Assembly (NCBI GenBank): GCA_947453875.1
Contig: CANGIH010000013.1
Coordinates: forward strand, 1 to 14,520
Origin: Planctomycetaceae bacterium
Lineage (GTDB): Bacteria > Planctomycetota > Planctomycetia > Pirellulales > UBA1268
Length of the DNA: 14,520 nt
Reading direction: 5' to 3'
The notes beneath the pieces were generated by a model, which was not told the DNA's origin, did not search any database, and worked only from the letters and a program-made list of their open reading frames with translations. This document shows, in pieces, positions 1 to 7,084 of this stretch. Numbering within the stretch: position 1 is the first letter of the stretch; every line of letters begins with the position of its first letter. Position numbers and translations under genes: made by a program.

Positions 1-566
1 AGGGGCCGGTGCGGGTCTGCCTCCTGTCGCGGATCAGTCCGATGAAGAACGTCCGGTACGCGATCGAGGTCGTCCTCCGGCTCCGCCGACCGGTGGAGTT
101 TTCGATCCATGGCCCGATCGAAGACCGGGCCTACTGGGAGACATGCCAGCCGTTGATTGCGGCGGCGCCGGCCGGTTGCCGGATCGAATGGAAAGGAGAG
201 GTTCCTCCCGACCGGGTCCGCGACACGATCGCCAGTTCAGACCTCCTCCTCTTCCCGACCCTCGGCGAGAACTTCGGGCATGTGATCTTCGAATCGCTCG
301 CTGCTGGCGTTCCGGTCCTTGTGAGCGACCGGACACCCTGGCGCGATCTCGAAGCGCGGGGCTCGGGGTGGGTCCGATCGCTCGATGATCCCCAGGGTTT
401 TGTCGGGGTGATCGAATCGGTGGCCAGTTGGGGCGATTCGGAAAGGCGTGCGGCGCAGTTGGCTGCCCACGCGCATGCCCTGGAGGTGTCGCGATCGGCT
501 GCCGTCCTCGGTGCCAACCGCGATCTGTTTGCCGCCCCACGGCGAGATTTGTGGGGGGCAGGCTGA
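1..566 (+). CDS. Glycosyltransferase, GT4 (GT-B fold) C-terminal half, partial at left edge
   Basis: The reading frame is open to the left edge (codons begin at base 3), so the GTG at 9 is probably an internal valine and the N-terminal acceptor-binding half lies outside the window. The visible ~187 residues look like the donor-binding Rossmann domain of GT4 (glycosyltransferase group 1) enzymes. A beta-strand 'LLSRISPMKN' matches the usual 'vgRl.p.Kn' segment. 'SDLLLFPTLGENFGHVIFE' carries the E-x7-E nucleotide-sugar motif (ENFGHVIFE), followed by 'SLAAGVPVLVSD' typical of the family. Such enzymes move a sugar from a nucleotide donor to a glycan or lipid acceptor, usually at the cytoplasmic face of the membrane. 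Donor and acceptor cannot be told from this half. The stop is TGA at 564-566. The next gene is 139 nt downstream on the same strand and is functionally unrelated by sight. Confidence 0.88.
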   Translation, partial: GPVRVCLLSRISPMKNVRYAIEVVLRLRRPVEFSIHGPIEDRAYWETCQPLIAAAPAGCRIEWKGEVPPDRVRDTIASSDLLLFPTLGENFGHVIFESLAAGVPVLVSDRTPWRDLEARGSGWVRSLDDPQGFVGVIESVASWGDSERRAAQLAAHAHALEVSRSAAVLGANRDLFAAPRRDLWGAG

Positions 567-597
567 GGCACAGGCAGTCGGTATTCTCGCGCCTCAG
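563..597 (+). other. Imperfect stem-loop at the end of the glycosyltransferase gene
   Basis: CTGAGGC (563-569, including the stop codon) pairs with GCCTCAG (591-597) around a 21-nt loop. No T-tract follows, so it is at best a weak processing or attenuation structure rather than a classical rho-independent terminator. The rest of the 139-nt gap to yceI shows a possible -10-like TATGCT at 610-615 but no convincing -35. Confidence 0.25.
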
Positions 598-692
598 GCC
601 GCAGGATGGTATGCTCCGGCCGCGCGGGGGGCTTGTGAAAGTTCCGGGGGCTCTCCGCCCATGCGTTCCGTTGCCCGGAGTCTGACCCGTCC

Positions 693-699
693 GAGGAGG
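693..699 (+). promoter_or_regulatory. Shine-Dalgarno of the YceI gene
   Basis: GAGGAGG lies 6 nt before the ATG at 706 and decides this start against the longer in-frame extension to 448. Confidence 0.7.
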
Positions 700-705
700 C
701 CTGCC

Positions 706-1272
706 ATGCGTCGCGTCACCGTCCTGTTTGCCCTCGTCGCCACCCTCGCCGCCGGCTCGATCCGCGCCGCCGACGACTATGCCTACGACCTTGTCCATTC
801 GTCGGTGAGCTTCAAGGCCCGGTTCCTCGAGATCAGCTGGATCCATGGCCGCTTCAACGATGTCGCCGGGAAATTCTCCCTCGACCGTCAGGATCCGACG
901 AAGTCGACCTTCGAGCTCTCGATCAAGGCCGACAGCGTCGATACCGCCAACGCGGCCCGCGACGAGCACCTCCGCCAGCCCGACTACTTCGACACCAAGC
1001 AGTTTCCCACGATCGACTTCAAGAGCACGAAGGTGAAGGCGATCCCCGATGGCTATGAGGTGTCGGGCGACTTCACGATGCACGGCGTCACGAAGCCTGT
1101 CACCATCAAGCTCCTCGGCGGCAAGGAGATCGAGGCGATGGGGAAGAAGCGGGTTGGCTTCGCCACCGAGCTGAAACTGAAGCGGAGCGATTTCAACTTC
1201 GACAAGGGACAGATCGGCGCGATCGGCGACGAAGCGATCATCATCATCGACTGCGCCGGGCAGCGGGACTGA
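706..1272 (+). CDS. YceI-family periplasmic lipid-binding-like protein
   Basis: This 188-residue protein has a Sec signal peptide (MRR then a hydrophobic stretch 4-18, cleavage probably near Ala21-Ala22). The remainder reads as a single YceI domain, an extended lipocalin-like beta-barrel whose known members bind polyisoprenoid or other amphiphilic molecules in the periplasm. Family hallmarks seen are 'HSSVSFKARFLEISWIHGRF' near residues 31-50, 'RDEHLRQPDYFD' near 85-96 followed by 'FPTIDFKSTKV', 'GDFTMHGVTKPVTI' near 121-134, and 'LKRSDFNF' near 158-165. The length matches the family (about 190). The start at 706 is chosen because GAGGAGG at 693-699 sits 6 nt upstream and the signal peptide begins there; the frame is open further upstream to 448 but that part antisenses nothing family-like and overlaps the glycosyltransferase. 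The downstream membrane protein starts 4 nt after the stop, suggesting co-transcription. The ligand is unknown. Confidence 0.95.
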   Translation: MRRVTVLFALVATLAAGSIRAADDYAYDLVHSSVSFKARFLEISWIHGRFNDVAGKFSLDRQDPTKSTFELSIKADSVDTANAARDEHLRQPDYFDTKQFPTIDFKSTKVKAIPDGYEVSGDFTMHGVTKPVTIKLLGGKEIEAMGKKRVGFATELKLKRSDFNFDKGQIGAIGDEAIIIIDCAGQRD

Positions 1273-1276
1273 CCCG

Positions 1277-2212
1277 GTGCCAGATGGGGTCGGCCTCGTT
1301 CGGGCGGCGGCATGCGGATTCGGCGTCGCGTTCGCCCTCGGCACCGTGGGAGCCGCCGTCTCGCGCCGCGAGCCGGCACTTGCCGGCGTGGCCGTGCTCG
1401 TGGCGTGCGTGTGGGGGGGGATCGCAGGATTGCTCGCGCTGCCGGCGATCCCCTCGCTCCCCCCCGCCTCCGGGCTCGATCGCTTTCTCCTCATCCTCCT
1501 CCCCGTGGCGCTTGCGATCGAGGCGGAGGCGGCGGCGGGCTGGCTCGACGGCTTCTGGCTGAGCGTCGAGCGGGCCTTGGTGGCCATGGTCGCCATGCCG
1601 GTGCTGCTCCACGGATCGGTGTGGCTGACGGGAGGCAGCCAGCGGGTGTGGGTCGGCATGTTCGCAGCCGCATTCGTCCTCTGGGGCGCATGGGAAGGGA
1701 CGGCCGGTCATGTTCGCGCGACTGGCGACCGGCTCGTCGCGGCCGTGACTGCCGTCGCCCTGCTGGCTGCGGGGCTGGCGATCATGCTGGCCGGGTGGCT
1801 GAAGGGGGGCGTGGTGGCGATCCCTCTGGCTGCGGCATTCGGCGGGGCCACCCTGGTCGCCGGTGGCACGGGCTTCGCACGCCTGGGCACGAAGGCGGGG
1901 CTGGCCGGGCTGTCGTCGGCAGGGATCGTGGCACTCTTTGGCCTTGTCGTCATCGGCCGCTGTTTCGGGCGGCTGGGGACGGCATCGGCGGCGCTCCTTC
2001 TGGCAGCACCGCTGCTCGTGGCGATCGCCGACGGGCTTGCCCGATCGCTCCCCGACACGGTCGGGGCGCGGCTTGTCCGTTCGACCCGCTATCGCCTGCT
2101 GCTTGCCGCAGTGCCGCTGGTGATCGTGCTGGTGGCGGCGAAGGCTGAGTTCGACTCGACACTCGGGCGGCTTCTGGTGACGCCGGCCCCTTCAGCCGCT
2201 GCTGAACCGTAG
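1277..2212 (+). CDS. Hypothetical polytopic membrane protein (about 9-10 TM segments)
   Basis: I do not recognise a family. The 311-residue product is extremely rich in Ala, Gly, Leu and Val. Likely membrane segments lie near residues 9-28, 34-55, 69-86, 100-115, 126-140, 154-174, 177-195, 208-227, 236-252 and 273-289, with short loops, so it is almost entirely embedded in the inner membrane. No catalytic motif or soluble domain is visible. The proposed start is GTG at 1277, 4 nt after the yceI stop, without a clear Shine-Dalgarno sequence, so translational coupling to yceI is likely; a start a few codons further in cannot be excluded. The C-terminus overlaps the convergent prmA gene by 21 bp. 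Co-occurrence with a YceI protein suggests a role with envelope lipids, but that is only inference from position. Confidence 0.7.
   Translation: MPDGVGLVRAAACGFGVAFALGTVGAAVSRREPALAGVAVLVACVWGGIAGLLALPAIPSLPPASGLDRFLLILLPVALAIEAEAAAGWLDGFWLSVERALVAMVAMPVLLHGSVWLTGGSQRVWVGMFAAAFVLWGAWEGTAGHVRATGDRLVAAVTAVALLAAGLAIMLAGWLKGGVVAIPLAAAFGGATLVAGGTGFARLGTKAGLAGLSSAGIVALFGLVVIGRCFGRLGTASAALLLAAPLLVAIADGLARSLPDTVGARLVRSTRYRLLLAAVPLVIVLVAAKAEFDSTLGRLLVTPAPSAAAEP
2191..2206. terminator. Small hairpin spanning the convergent 3' ends
   Basis: TTCAGC (2191-2196), loop CGCT, GCTGAA (2201-2206) is a perfect 6-bp stem lying inside the 21-bp overlap of the two convergent genes and including the prmA stop codon. 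It would form in both transcripts. There is no T-tract on either side, so it could assist termination or protect 3' ends but is not a canonical intrinsic terminator. Confidence 0.35.
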
Positions 2213-3214
2213 GCAGTGCCAGTCGTCGATCGCGGTCACGAGCGGCGCGACGCCGAGGAGCGAACCGTAGCGATCGACCACCTCCGCGATGTCGGCGGCA
2301 AGCAACCCGGAGAGGACGAGCGTTCCCCCCCGACGGACCCTCCCCGTCAGGGCCTCGGCATGCGCCAGGAGAACCGGGGCGACGATGTTGGCCAGGACCA
2401 GATCGGAACTGACGGGGGGGCCGAGCGCGTCGAGCGTGACCGCGAGGCGGAGCCGATCGGCCACGCTGTTGAGACGGGCGTTGTGACGGATTGCGTCGTG
2501 GACACGGGAGTCGATCTCGACGGCATCGACCGCCAGTGCCCCGCGGACTGCCGCCGCGATGCCGAGAATCCCGGATCCGGCACCGAAATCGAGGACATGC
2601 CGGATCGGTTCCCCCCCGAGCGGGCAGGCCACCGCCAGCGCCGCGAGGCACAGCCGGGTGGTGGCATGCACCCCGGTGCCGAATCCGATGCCAGGCTCAA
2701 TGACGAGAGTCGACGTCTTCCCCGCCGGGGAGTCGCCGGGAGCGCCTGGCGAAGGTGTGGTGATCTCCCAGGGCGGTTGGATCGTCCCGAATCCGGCGAC
2801 ATCGATCGCCTTCTGGCCGGCGCGGAATTCCGCTTCCCAGTCGCGCTGTGCCTCACGCCGGATGCCGCGGACGGTGCAGCCTGGCATCGCGCCGAGACGG
2901 GCGGCGGCGATCCGGGCGCCAGACTCGTCGCTGAACCACAAGGCGGCGGCCGTGACATCCCTCGCCGCCACCCAGTCACGGTTGGGATCGCCTGCCGCGG
3001 CATCGATCACCATGGGATTGTCGGTGATGCCCTCCGCGAAGGCCTCCAGGGTGTCGAGCGTGCCTTCATGCACTCCACACAGGCCGGTGTCGTCGAGCAT
3101 CTCCCACAGGGCTTCGAAGAAGTCGCTGCGCGGCAGCGGTTCGCCGGGGGGGATCGTGACCTCGCTGGCGACGGCGACATCGACGACCCAGCAGGGAGCG
3201 ACAGGGGTTTTCAT
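2192..3214 (-). CDS. prmA: Ribosomal protein L11 methyltransferase
   Basis: This protein is 340 residues long (the E. coli enzyme is about 293). It matches PrmA, the cytoplasmic SAM-dependent enzyme that methylates ribosomal protein L11. The N-terminal ~145 residues form the L11-recognition region; 'DWEAEFRAGQKAI' at about 125-137 matches the family's linker signature. The catalytic domain has 'IEPGIGFGTGVHATT' at 172-186, the PrmA-specific form of motif I context, then 'VLDFGAGSGILGIAA' at 207-221 (SAM-binding glycine loop), 'AVEID' at 231-235 (acidic residue binding the ribose), 'DLVLANIVAPVL' at 271-282 (motif IV, N276), and a final 'DDWHCLRF' strand. The ATG at 3214 has only a weak purine stretch upstream. 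A Gly/Pro-rich linker at ~153-166 looks like a lineage-specific insertion. It is divergent from the PSCyt gene and convergent with the membrane gene. Confidence 0.93.
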   Translation of the reverse strand: MKTPVAPCWVVDVAVASEVTIPPGEPLPRSDFFEALWEMLDDTGLCGVHEGTLDTLEAFAEGITDNPMVIDAAAGDPNRDWVAARDVTAAALWFSDESGARIAAARLGAMPGCTVRGIRREAQRDWEAEFRAGQKAIDVAGFGTIQPPWEITTPSPGAPGDSPAGKTSTLVIEPGIGFGTGVHATTRLCLAALAVACPLGGEPIRHVLDFGAGSGILGIAAAVRGALAVDAVEIDSRVHDAIRHNARLNSVADRLRLAVTLDALGPPVSSDLVLANIVAPVLLAHAEALTGRVRRGGTLVLSGLLAADIAEVVDRYGSLLGVAPLVTAIDDWHCLRFSSG

Positions 3215-3239
3215 CGGGGATTTCCAGGGTGCACCGGCC

Positions 3240-3268
3240 GTGACGCCCTCAATCGGGGAGCGTAGAAT
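3240..3268 (+). promoter_or_regulatory. Candidate sigma-70-type promoter for the PSCyt/DUF1501 unit
   Basis: GTGACG (3240-3245, 4 of 6 to TTGACA) and TAGAAT (3263-3268, 5 of 6 to TATAAT) are separated by 17 nt. Transcription would start near 3275, leaving a ~140-nt 5' leader. The -10 falls within the first copy of a direct repeat. Planctomycete promoter consensus is poorly defined, so this is tentative. Confidence 0.3.
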
Positions 3269-3311
3269 TGTTCTTTCGGCCCGCCGGTTCCAAGGGGGCG
3301 AGCAGAATTGT
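3255..3311. repeat. Imperfect 17-bp direct repeat spaced by 40 bp in the divergent intergenic region
   Basis: Bases 3255-3271 and 3295-3311 match at 14 of 17 positions, starting with GGGG and ending with an identical AGAATTGT (3264-3271 and 3304-3311). The exact 40-bp period is close to four helical turns. Such an arrangement could be a pair of operator half-sites for the PSCyt gene and/or prmA. Confidence 0.35.
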
Positions 3312-3316
3312 CCGTT

Positions 3317-3339
3317 GAAAAAGTCATGGCTGATTTTTC
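3317..3339. repeat. A/T-armed inverted repeat upstream of the PSCyt gene
   Basis: GAAAAAgTCA (3317-3326) pairs with TGATTTTTC (3331-3339) around TGGC, with a single bulged G. It stands out as A/T-rich in a very GC-rich region. It lies in the 5' leader, about 80 nt before the proposed start. A leader hairpin, a protein-binding site, or a relic of an insertion-sequence end (several IS ends begin with similar GTTGAAAAAGTC sequence, from memory) are all possible. Confidence 0.35.
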
Positions 3340-3415
3340 CACTCGGGTGTCAACCCCCGCATCCGGCGGCGGCGCTTCATCAACGGTCTGCCAAGAACCT
3401 GTCCGGGGAGTGACC

Positions 3416-6400
3416 ATGGTACGAACCGTTCGGAGATGCCGCCTCCCCGTCGCCTTGCTGCTGGCGTGGATCCCCACCCATCTCGTGGTCAGTCCGGCGA
3501 CCGCCGATCCGGCCCCGCTGTCGTTCGCCACCGACATCAAGCCACTCCTCTCCAATCGCTGTCTGCGGTGCCACGGGCCAGACGAAGCCACCCGTCAGGG
3601 CGGAGGAGAGGGGGGACTCCGGCTCGATACCTTCCAGGGTGCGACTGCCGATCTCGGGGGGCAAAAGGCGATCGTCCCGGGCGATCCCGACTCGAGCGAA
3701 CTGATCGCACGAATCACGTCCACCGACCCTGCCACCGTCATGCCTCCCCCGGACGGCGGAGAGCCGTTGTCGGCCTCGCAGATCGAGGCGTTCAAGGCTT
3801 GGGTACAGGCGGGGGCGGGGTATGAGAAGCACTGGTCATACGTGCCGCCGGTGCGGCCTGAGGTGCCGGCCGTGAACCATGCCGACCGGGTTCGTAACCC
3901 GATCGATGCCTTTGTTCTGGCCCGCCTCGAGGCCGAGGGGATCGCCCTGCAGCCGGAAGCGGATCGGGCAGTCCTTGCCCGTCGCCTCGCCCTCGACCTG
4001 ACCGGACTGCCGCCGACCCCCGAAGAGGTCGATGCGTTTGTCGCCGATCAGGCCGCCGATGCCTACGAACGGTATGTCGACCGGTTGCTCGCCCACGACG
4101 GTTATGGGGAGCACCAGGCGCGGCAGTGGCTCGACCTGGCACGGTACGCGGACAGCGCCGGCTACGCCGACGATCCGCCGCGCACGATCTGGGGTTTCCG
4201 TGACTGGGTGATCCGCGCGTTCGACGCCAACATGCCTTTCGATCGGTTCACGACACTCCAGTTGGCGGGTGACCTGCTGCCCGGCGCCGGCCCGGACGAG
4301 CGGATGGCGACCGCCTTCCACCGCAACACGATGACCAACACCGAGGGGGGGACGATCGACGAGGAGTTCCGCACCGCAGCCATCGTCGACCGGGTGAACA
4401 CTACCCTCGGCACATGGATGGGGACGACGATCGCCTGCGCCCAGTGCCACAACCACAAATACGATCCCCTCTCACAGCACGATTTTTTCCGGATCTACGC
4501 GGTGTTCAACAACACGGCCGACGCCGACCGAGGCGACGATACGCCGCTCCTCGAGTTTTTCACCCCCAAGCAGGAGGCGGAACGGGCGCGGATCATGGCC
4601 GAGGCGGCCGGGAGCGAGGAGGTGCTCGCCACCGACACCCCAGCGATCAGTGCGGCGCGTGATGCCTGGGATGCCGCCTTTCCGCGCGAGGTCGTCTGGA
4701 CGAACGCCCGCCCTCTCGCCGCCGAGGTATCAGCCGCACCCGCCGGTGGATCGCCTCCAAGCCCGGCGACGATCGATGCCGATGGCACGATCCACTTCGC
4801 CGCGACCGGTGCCCGGGGAGAGTCGCGGATCGAGGTTCCGCTCGCGGGGACACTGGCCGCGGTGAAGTTCGAGTTTCCCGGTGACGCTGGATTGCCGGGA
4901 GGCTCCTCGGGGCACGCCGGGAATTTCGTCCTCACCGGGATCTCAGCCCGGCTCGAGCCGGTGGACGGGATGGCGGCTCCGCGCGGCAGGTTCGTGCGGA
5001 TCGAGCTCCCCGGTCCCGAGAAAATCCTCTCGCTGGCGGAGGTAGAGGCCTTTCGTGGCGGAGAGAACGTCGCCCGTGGCAAGCCGGCCACGCAGGTGTC
5101 GACGACCCATGACGCCCCCGCCGCGAGGGCCGTCGATGGTGTCACGGAGGGGGGCTTCTTCGTCGCCAACTCAGTCACCCACACCGCCACGCAGGCCGAC
5201 CCTTGGTGGGAGGTCGATCTCGGTGCCGATGAACCGATTGAGCGGCTCGTCGTCTGGAATCGGACCGACAGCGGGGTGGGGACGCGCCTGGCTGGCGCCC
5301 GTGTGATCCTGCTCGATGCCAATCGCCAGCCGGTCTGGCAGACGACCCTGGAGACGGCACCGGCGACGAATGTGTCACTGGCTCCGGCCGGGGGGCGCGA
5401 GGTGGCGCTTGCGGTCGCCTTCGCGAGCCGCTCGCAGGAGGGCTTTCCCGCCATTCGCGTCCTCGACCCCGTCGACGAGAAGAAGGAACTCGATGGAGGC
5501 TGGGCGCCGGGCGGGGCGGCCCCCGCGACGCTCGTCGTGGCGCCGGTCGATCCGGTGGCTGTGAAGCCTGGTGAGCGGCTCGTGCTCTCCCTCCGGCAGC
5601 GATCGAAGCATGACAACCACACAATCGGGATCGTCCGGGTGGGGATTTCCGCGGAGCCACGCGTGAAGGAATGGGCCGCGGTGCCGGCCGACGTGGTCGC
5701 GATCCTCGTCAAGCCTTCCGCGGAGCGCTCCGACGCCGAGCGGATCAGGCTTGCCGATCACCACCGTCGTGTCGTCGCCATCGAAACAGCGCCCGCCCGC
5801 GAGCGACTCTCGGCGCTGTCTTCCGAATTGGCCGCCATCAAGCCGGCGAAGCTGCCGGTGATGGAGGAGTTGCCGGAGGGGCAAAGGCGGGTGACAAAGC
5901 TCCAGCACCGCGGCAATTGGCAGGATCTCGGCGACGAGGTGAGCGAGGGGGTGCCCGACGCATTCGCGTTGCCGGCCGCCCCGTCGGCGAACGGTCGGAT
6001 CGACCGGCTGGCGTTGGCGAAGTGGCTTGTCGATCCAGCCAATCCGCTCACCGCACGGGTGACGGTGAATCGTCTCTGGGAGCGGCTCTTCGGCACGGGC
6101 CTGGTGTCGACCAGCGAGGAATTCGGCAGCCAGGGGGACCTGCCGAGCGATCCCCGGCTCCTCGACTGGCTGGCGGTCGAACTCGTGGCCCGCGGCTGGG
6201 ACACGAAAGCGATCCTTCGCGAGATCGTCACCAGCGCCACCTACCGGCAATCGTCGAAGGCTGCTCCGGAGGTCGCCGCCCGCGATCCCGACAACCGGCT
6301 CCTGGCCAGCGGCCCGCGCGTCCGGCTATCCGCCGAGGTGATTCGCGATCAGGCCCTCGCTGCAGCGGGGCTGTTGTCGCGGAAGAAGGGGGGGCCGAGT

Positions 6401-6946
6401 GTCAATCCACCCCAGCCGAGCATGGGGCTCTCAGCGGCGTTCGGCGGTGGCATCGACTGGCAGACGAGCCAGGGGGAGGACCGCTGGCGGCGTGCCCTCT
6501 ACACGACCTGGCGGCGCAGCAACCCCTATCCCTCCATGGCGGCCTTCGACGCCCCCAACCGCGAGGTCTGCACGATACGCAGGCCACGTACGAACACGCC
6601 GCTGCAGGCGTTGGTCACCCTCAACGATCCGGTTTACATCGAGGCGGCGCAGGCCCTCGCCCGGCGGATGGTGACGGAAGGGGGCCCCACCGACCACGAA
6701 CGCGTCATTCGCGGTTTCCGACTGGTCCTCTCGAGGATGCCGACGCCCATCGAGATCGTCAGGCTCGTGCAACTCCACGCTGATTCGCTCGCCGAATACC
6801 GGCACAGCGCGGAGGAGGCACGGAAGATGGCGACCGAACCGCTCGGTCCGCCCCCGCAGGAGTCGGCCGATCTGGCCGATCTGGCCGCCTGGACGGTGGT
6901 GGCCAACGTGATGCTCAATCTCGACGAATCGTTCATGTGCCCATAG
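3416..6946 (+). CDS. Secreted PSCyt1-DUF1549-F5/8 C-DUF1553 planctomycete cytochrome-type protein
   Basis: This 1176-residue protein has a Sec signal peptide at 1-30 (hydrophobic core LPVALLLAW). Domains in order: a planctomycete cytochrome C (PSCyt1) domain at ~36-130 with heme-binding motif CLRCH (49-53); DUF1549 (PSCyt2) at ~161-366 with a second CxxCH (341-345) in 'CAQCHNHKYDP'; a beta-rich region; a discoidin-like F5/8 type C module at ~526-650 ('VRIELPG', 'NVARGKPATQ', 'DPWWEVDLG'); further beta-rich sequence; and DUF1553 (PSD1) at ~859-1085 with 'TARVTVNRLWERLFG' and 'FDAPNREVCTIRRPRTNTPLQ'. The ATG at 3416 is chosen for the GGGGAG at 3405-3410 and the signal peptide; the frame is open to 3308. 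Known family members are exported and expanded in Planctomycetes, with no settled function. Heme attachment and polysaccharide binding are inferred from motifs. It is upstream of, and probably co-transcribed with, the DUF1501 gene. Confidence 0.93.
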   Translation: MVRTVRRCRLPVALLLAWIPTHLVVSPATADPAPLSFATDIKPLLSNRCLRCHGPDEATRQGGGEGGLRLDTFQGATADLGGQKAIVPGDPDSSELIARITSTDPATVMPPPDGGEPLSASQIEAFKAWVQAGAGYEKHWSYVPPVRPEVPAVNHADRVRNPIDAFVLARLEAEGIALQPEADRAVLARRLALDLTGLPPTPEEVDAFVADQAADAYERYVDRLLAHDGYGEHQARQWLDLARYADSAGYADDPPRTIWGFRDWVIRAFDANMPFDRFTTLQLAGDLLPGAGPDERMATAFHRNTMTNTEGGTIDEEFRTAAIVDRVNTTLGTWMGTTIACAQCHNHKYDPLSQHDFFRIYAVFNNTADADRGDDTPLLEFFTPKQEAERARIMAEAAGSEEVLATDTPAISAARDAWDAAFPREVVWTNARPLAAEVSAAPAGGSPPSPATIDADGTIHFAATGARGESRIEVPLAGTLAAVKFEFPGDAGLPGGSSGHAGNFVLTGISARLEPVDGMAAPRGRFVRIELPGPEKILSLAEVEAFRGGENVARGKPATQVSTTHDAPAARAVDGVTEGGFFVANSVTHTATQADPWWEVDLGADEPIERLVVWNRTDSGVGTRLAGARVILLDANRQPVWQTTLETAPATNVSLAPAGGREVALAVAFASRSQEGFPAIRVLDPVDEKKELDGGWAPGGAAPATLVVAPVDPVAVKPGERLVLSLRQRSKHDNHTIGIVRVGISAEPRVKEWAAVPADVVAILVKPSAERSDAERIRLADHHRRVVAIETAPARERLSALSSELAAIKPAKLPVMEELPEGQRRVTKLQHRGNWQDLGDEVSEGVPDAFALPAAPSANGRIDRLALAKWLVDPANPLTARVTVNRLWERLFGTGLVSTSEEFGSQGDLPSDPRLLDWLAVELVARGWDTKAILREIVTSATYRQSSKAAPEVAARDPDNRLLASGPRVRLSAEVIRDQALAAAGLLSRKKGGPSVNPPQPSMGLSAAFGGGIDWQTSQGEDRWRRALYTTWRRSNPYPSMAAFDAPNREVCTIRRPRTNTPLQALVTLNDPVYIEAAQALARRMVTEGGPTDHERVIRGFRLVLSRMPTPIEIVRLVQLHADSLAEYRHSAEEARKMATEPLGPPPQESADLADLAAWTVVANVMLNLDESFMCP

Positions 6947-6955
6947 CTGTCCGAT

Positions 6956-7045
6956 GACAAAGCCATCCATGGCGATTGTCCACTTGGTCGGCCGGTAGAA
7001 ACGGCGAGGGTTTCTGCGGTCGACTGGCATCGCGTCCGGCGATGC
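6956..7045 (+). promoter_or_regulatory. Three successive hairpins in the PSCyt/DUF1501 intercistronic spacer
   Basis: The 138-nt spacer contains three inverted repeats in a row. GACAA-a-GCCAT (6956-6966) faces ATGGC-ga-TTGTC (6969-6980). GTAGAAAC (6995-7002) pairs with GTTTCTGC (7010-7017) with one T-G wobble and a 7-nt loop. GCATCGC (7027-7033) pairs perfectly with GCGATGC (7039-7045) over a 5-nt loop. The first begins 10 nt after the stop of the upstream gene. No T-tract follows any of them. They could set mRNA stability or the ratio of the two products. Confidence 0.4.
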
Positions 7046-7084
7046 AGCACGTTCCCCACCGCCTGCGAGCAAAGGACGACCACG

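Noticed and set aside
34..1659. 541-residue open frame on the - strand
   Set aside because: It lies antisense to three recognisable or plausible + strand genes, is low-complexity (Arg/Pro/Ser/Thr), and shows no domain. It is a GC-bias shadow.
2216..3265. 349-residue open frame on the + strand antisense to prmA
   Set aside because: prmA is unambiguous on the other strand; this frame is Arg/Gly/Asp-rich with no motif.
3265..3293. Possible - strand promoter for prmA (TTGGAA at 3288-3293)
   Set aside because: The expected -10 position reads CAATTC, which does not resemble TATAAT.
3311..3340. Insertion-sequence terminal repeat
   Set aside because: Only one copy of the GTTGAAAAAGTC-like sequence is present, with no transposase or target duplication in view. 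It is kept only as an inverted repeat.
5671..6783. 370-residue + strand frame within the PSCyt gene
   Set aside because: It is a shifted frame across the well-matched DUF1553 domain; composition is Arg/Gly/Ala-rich without family signal.
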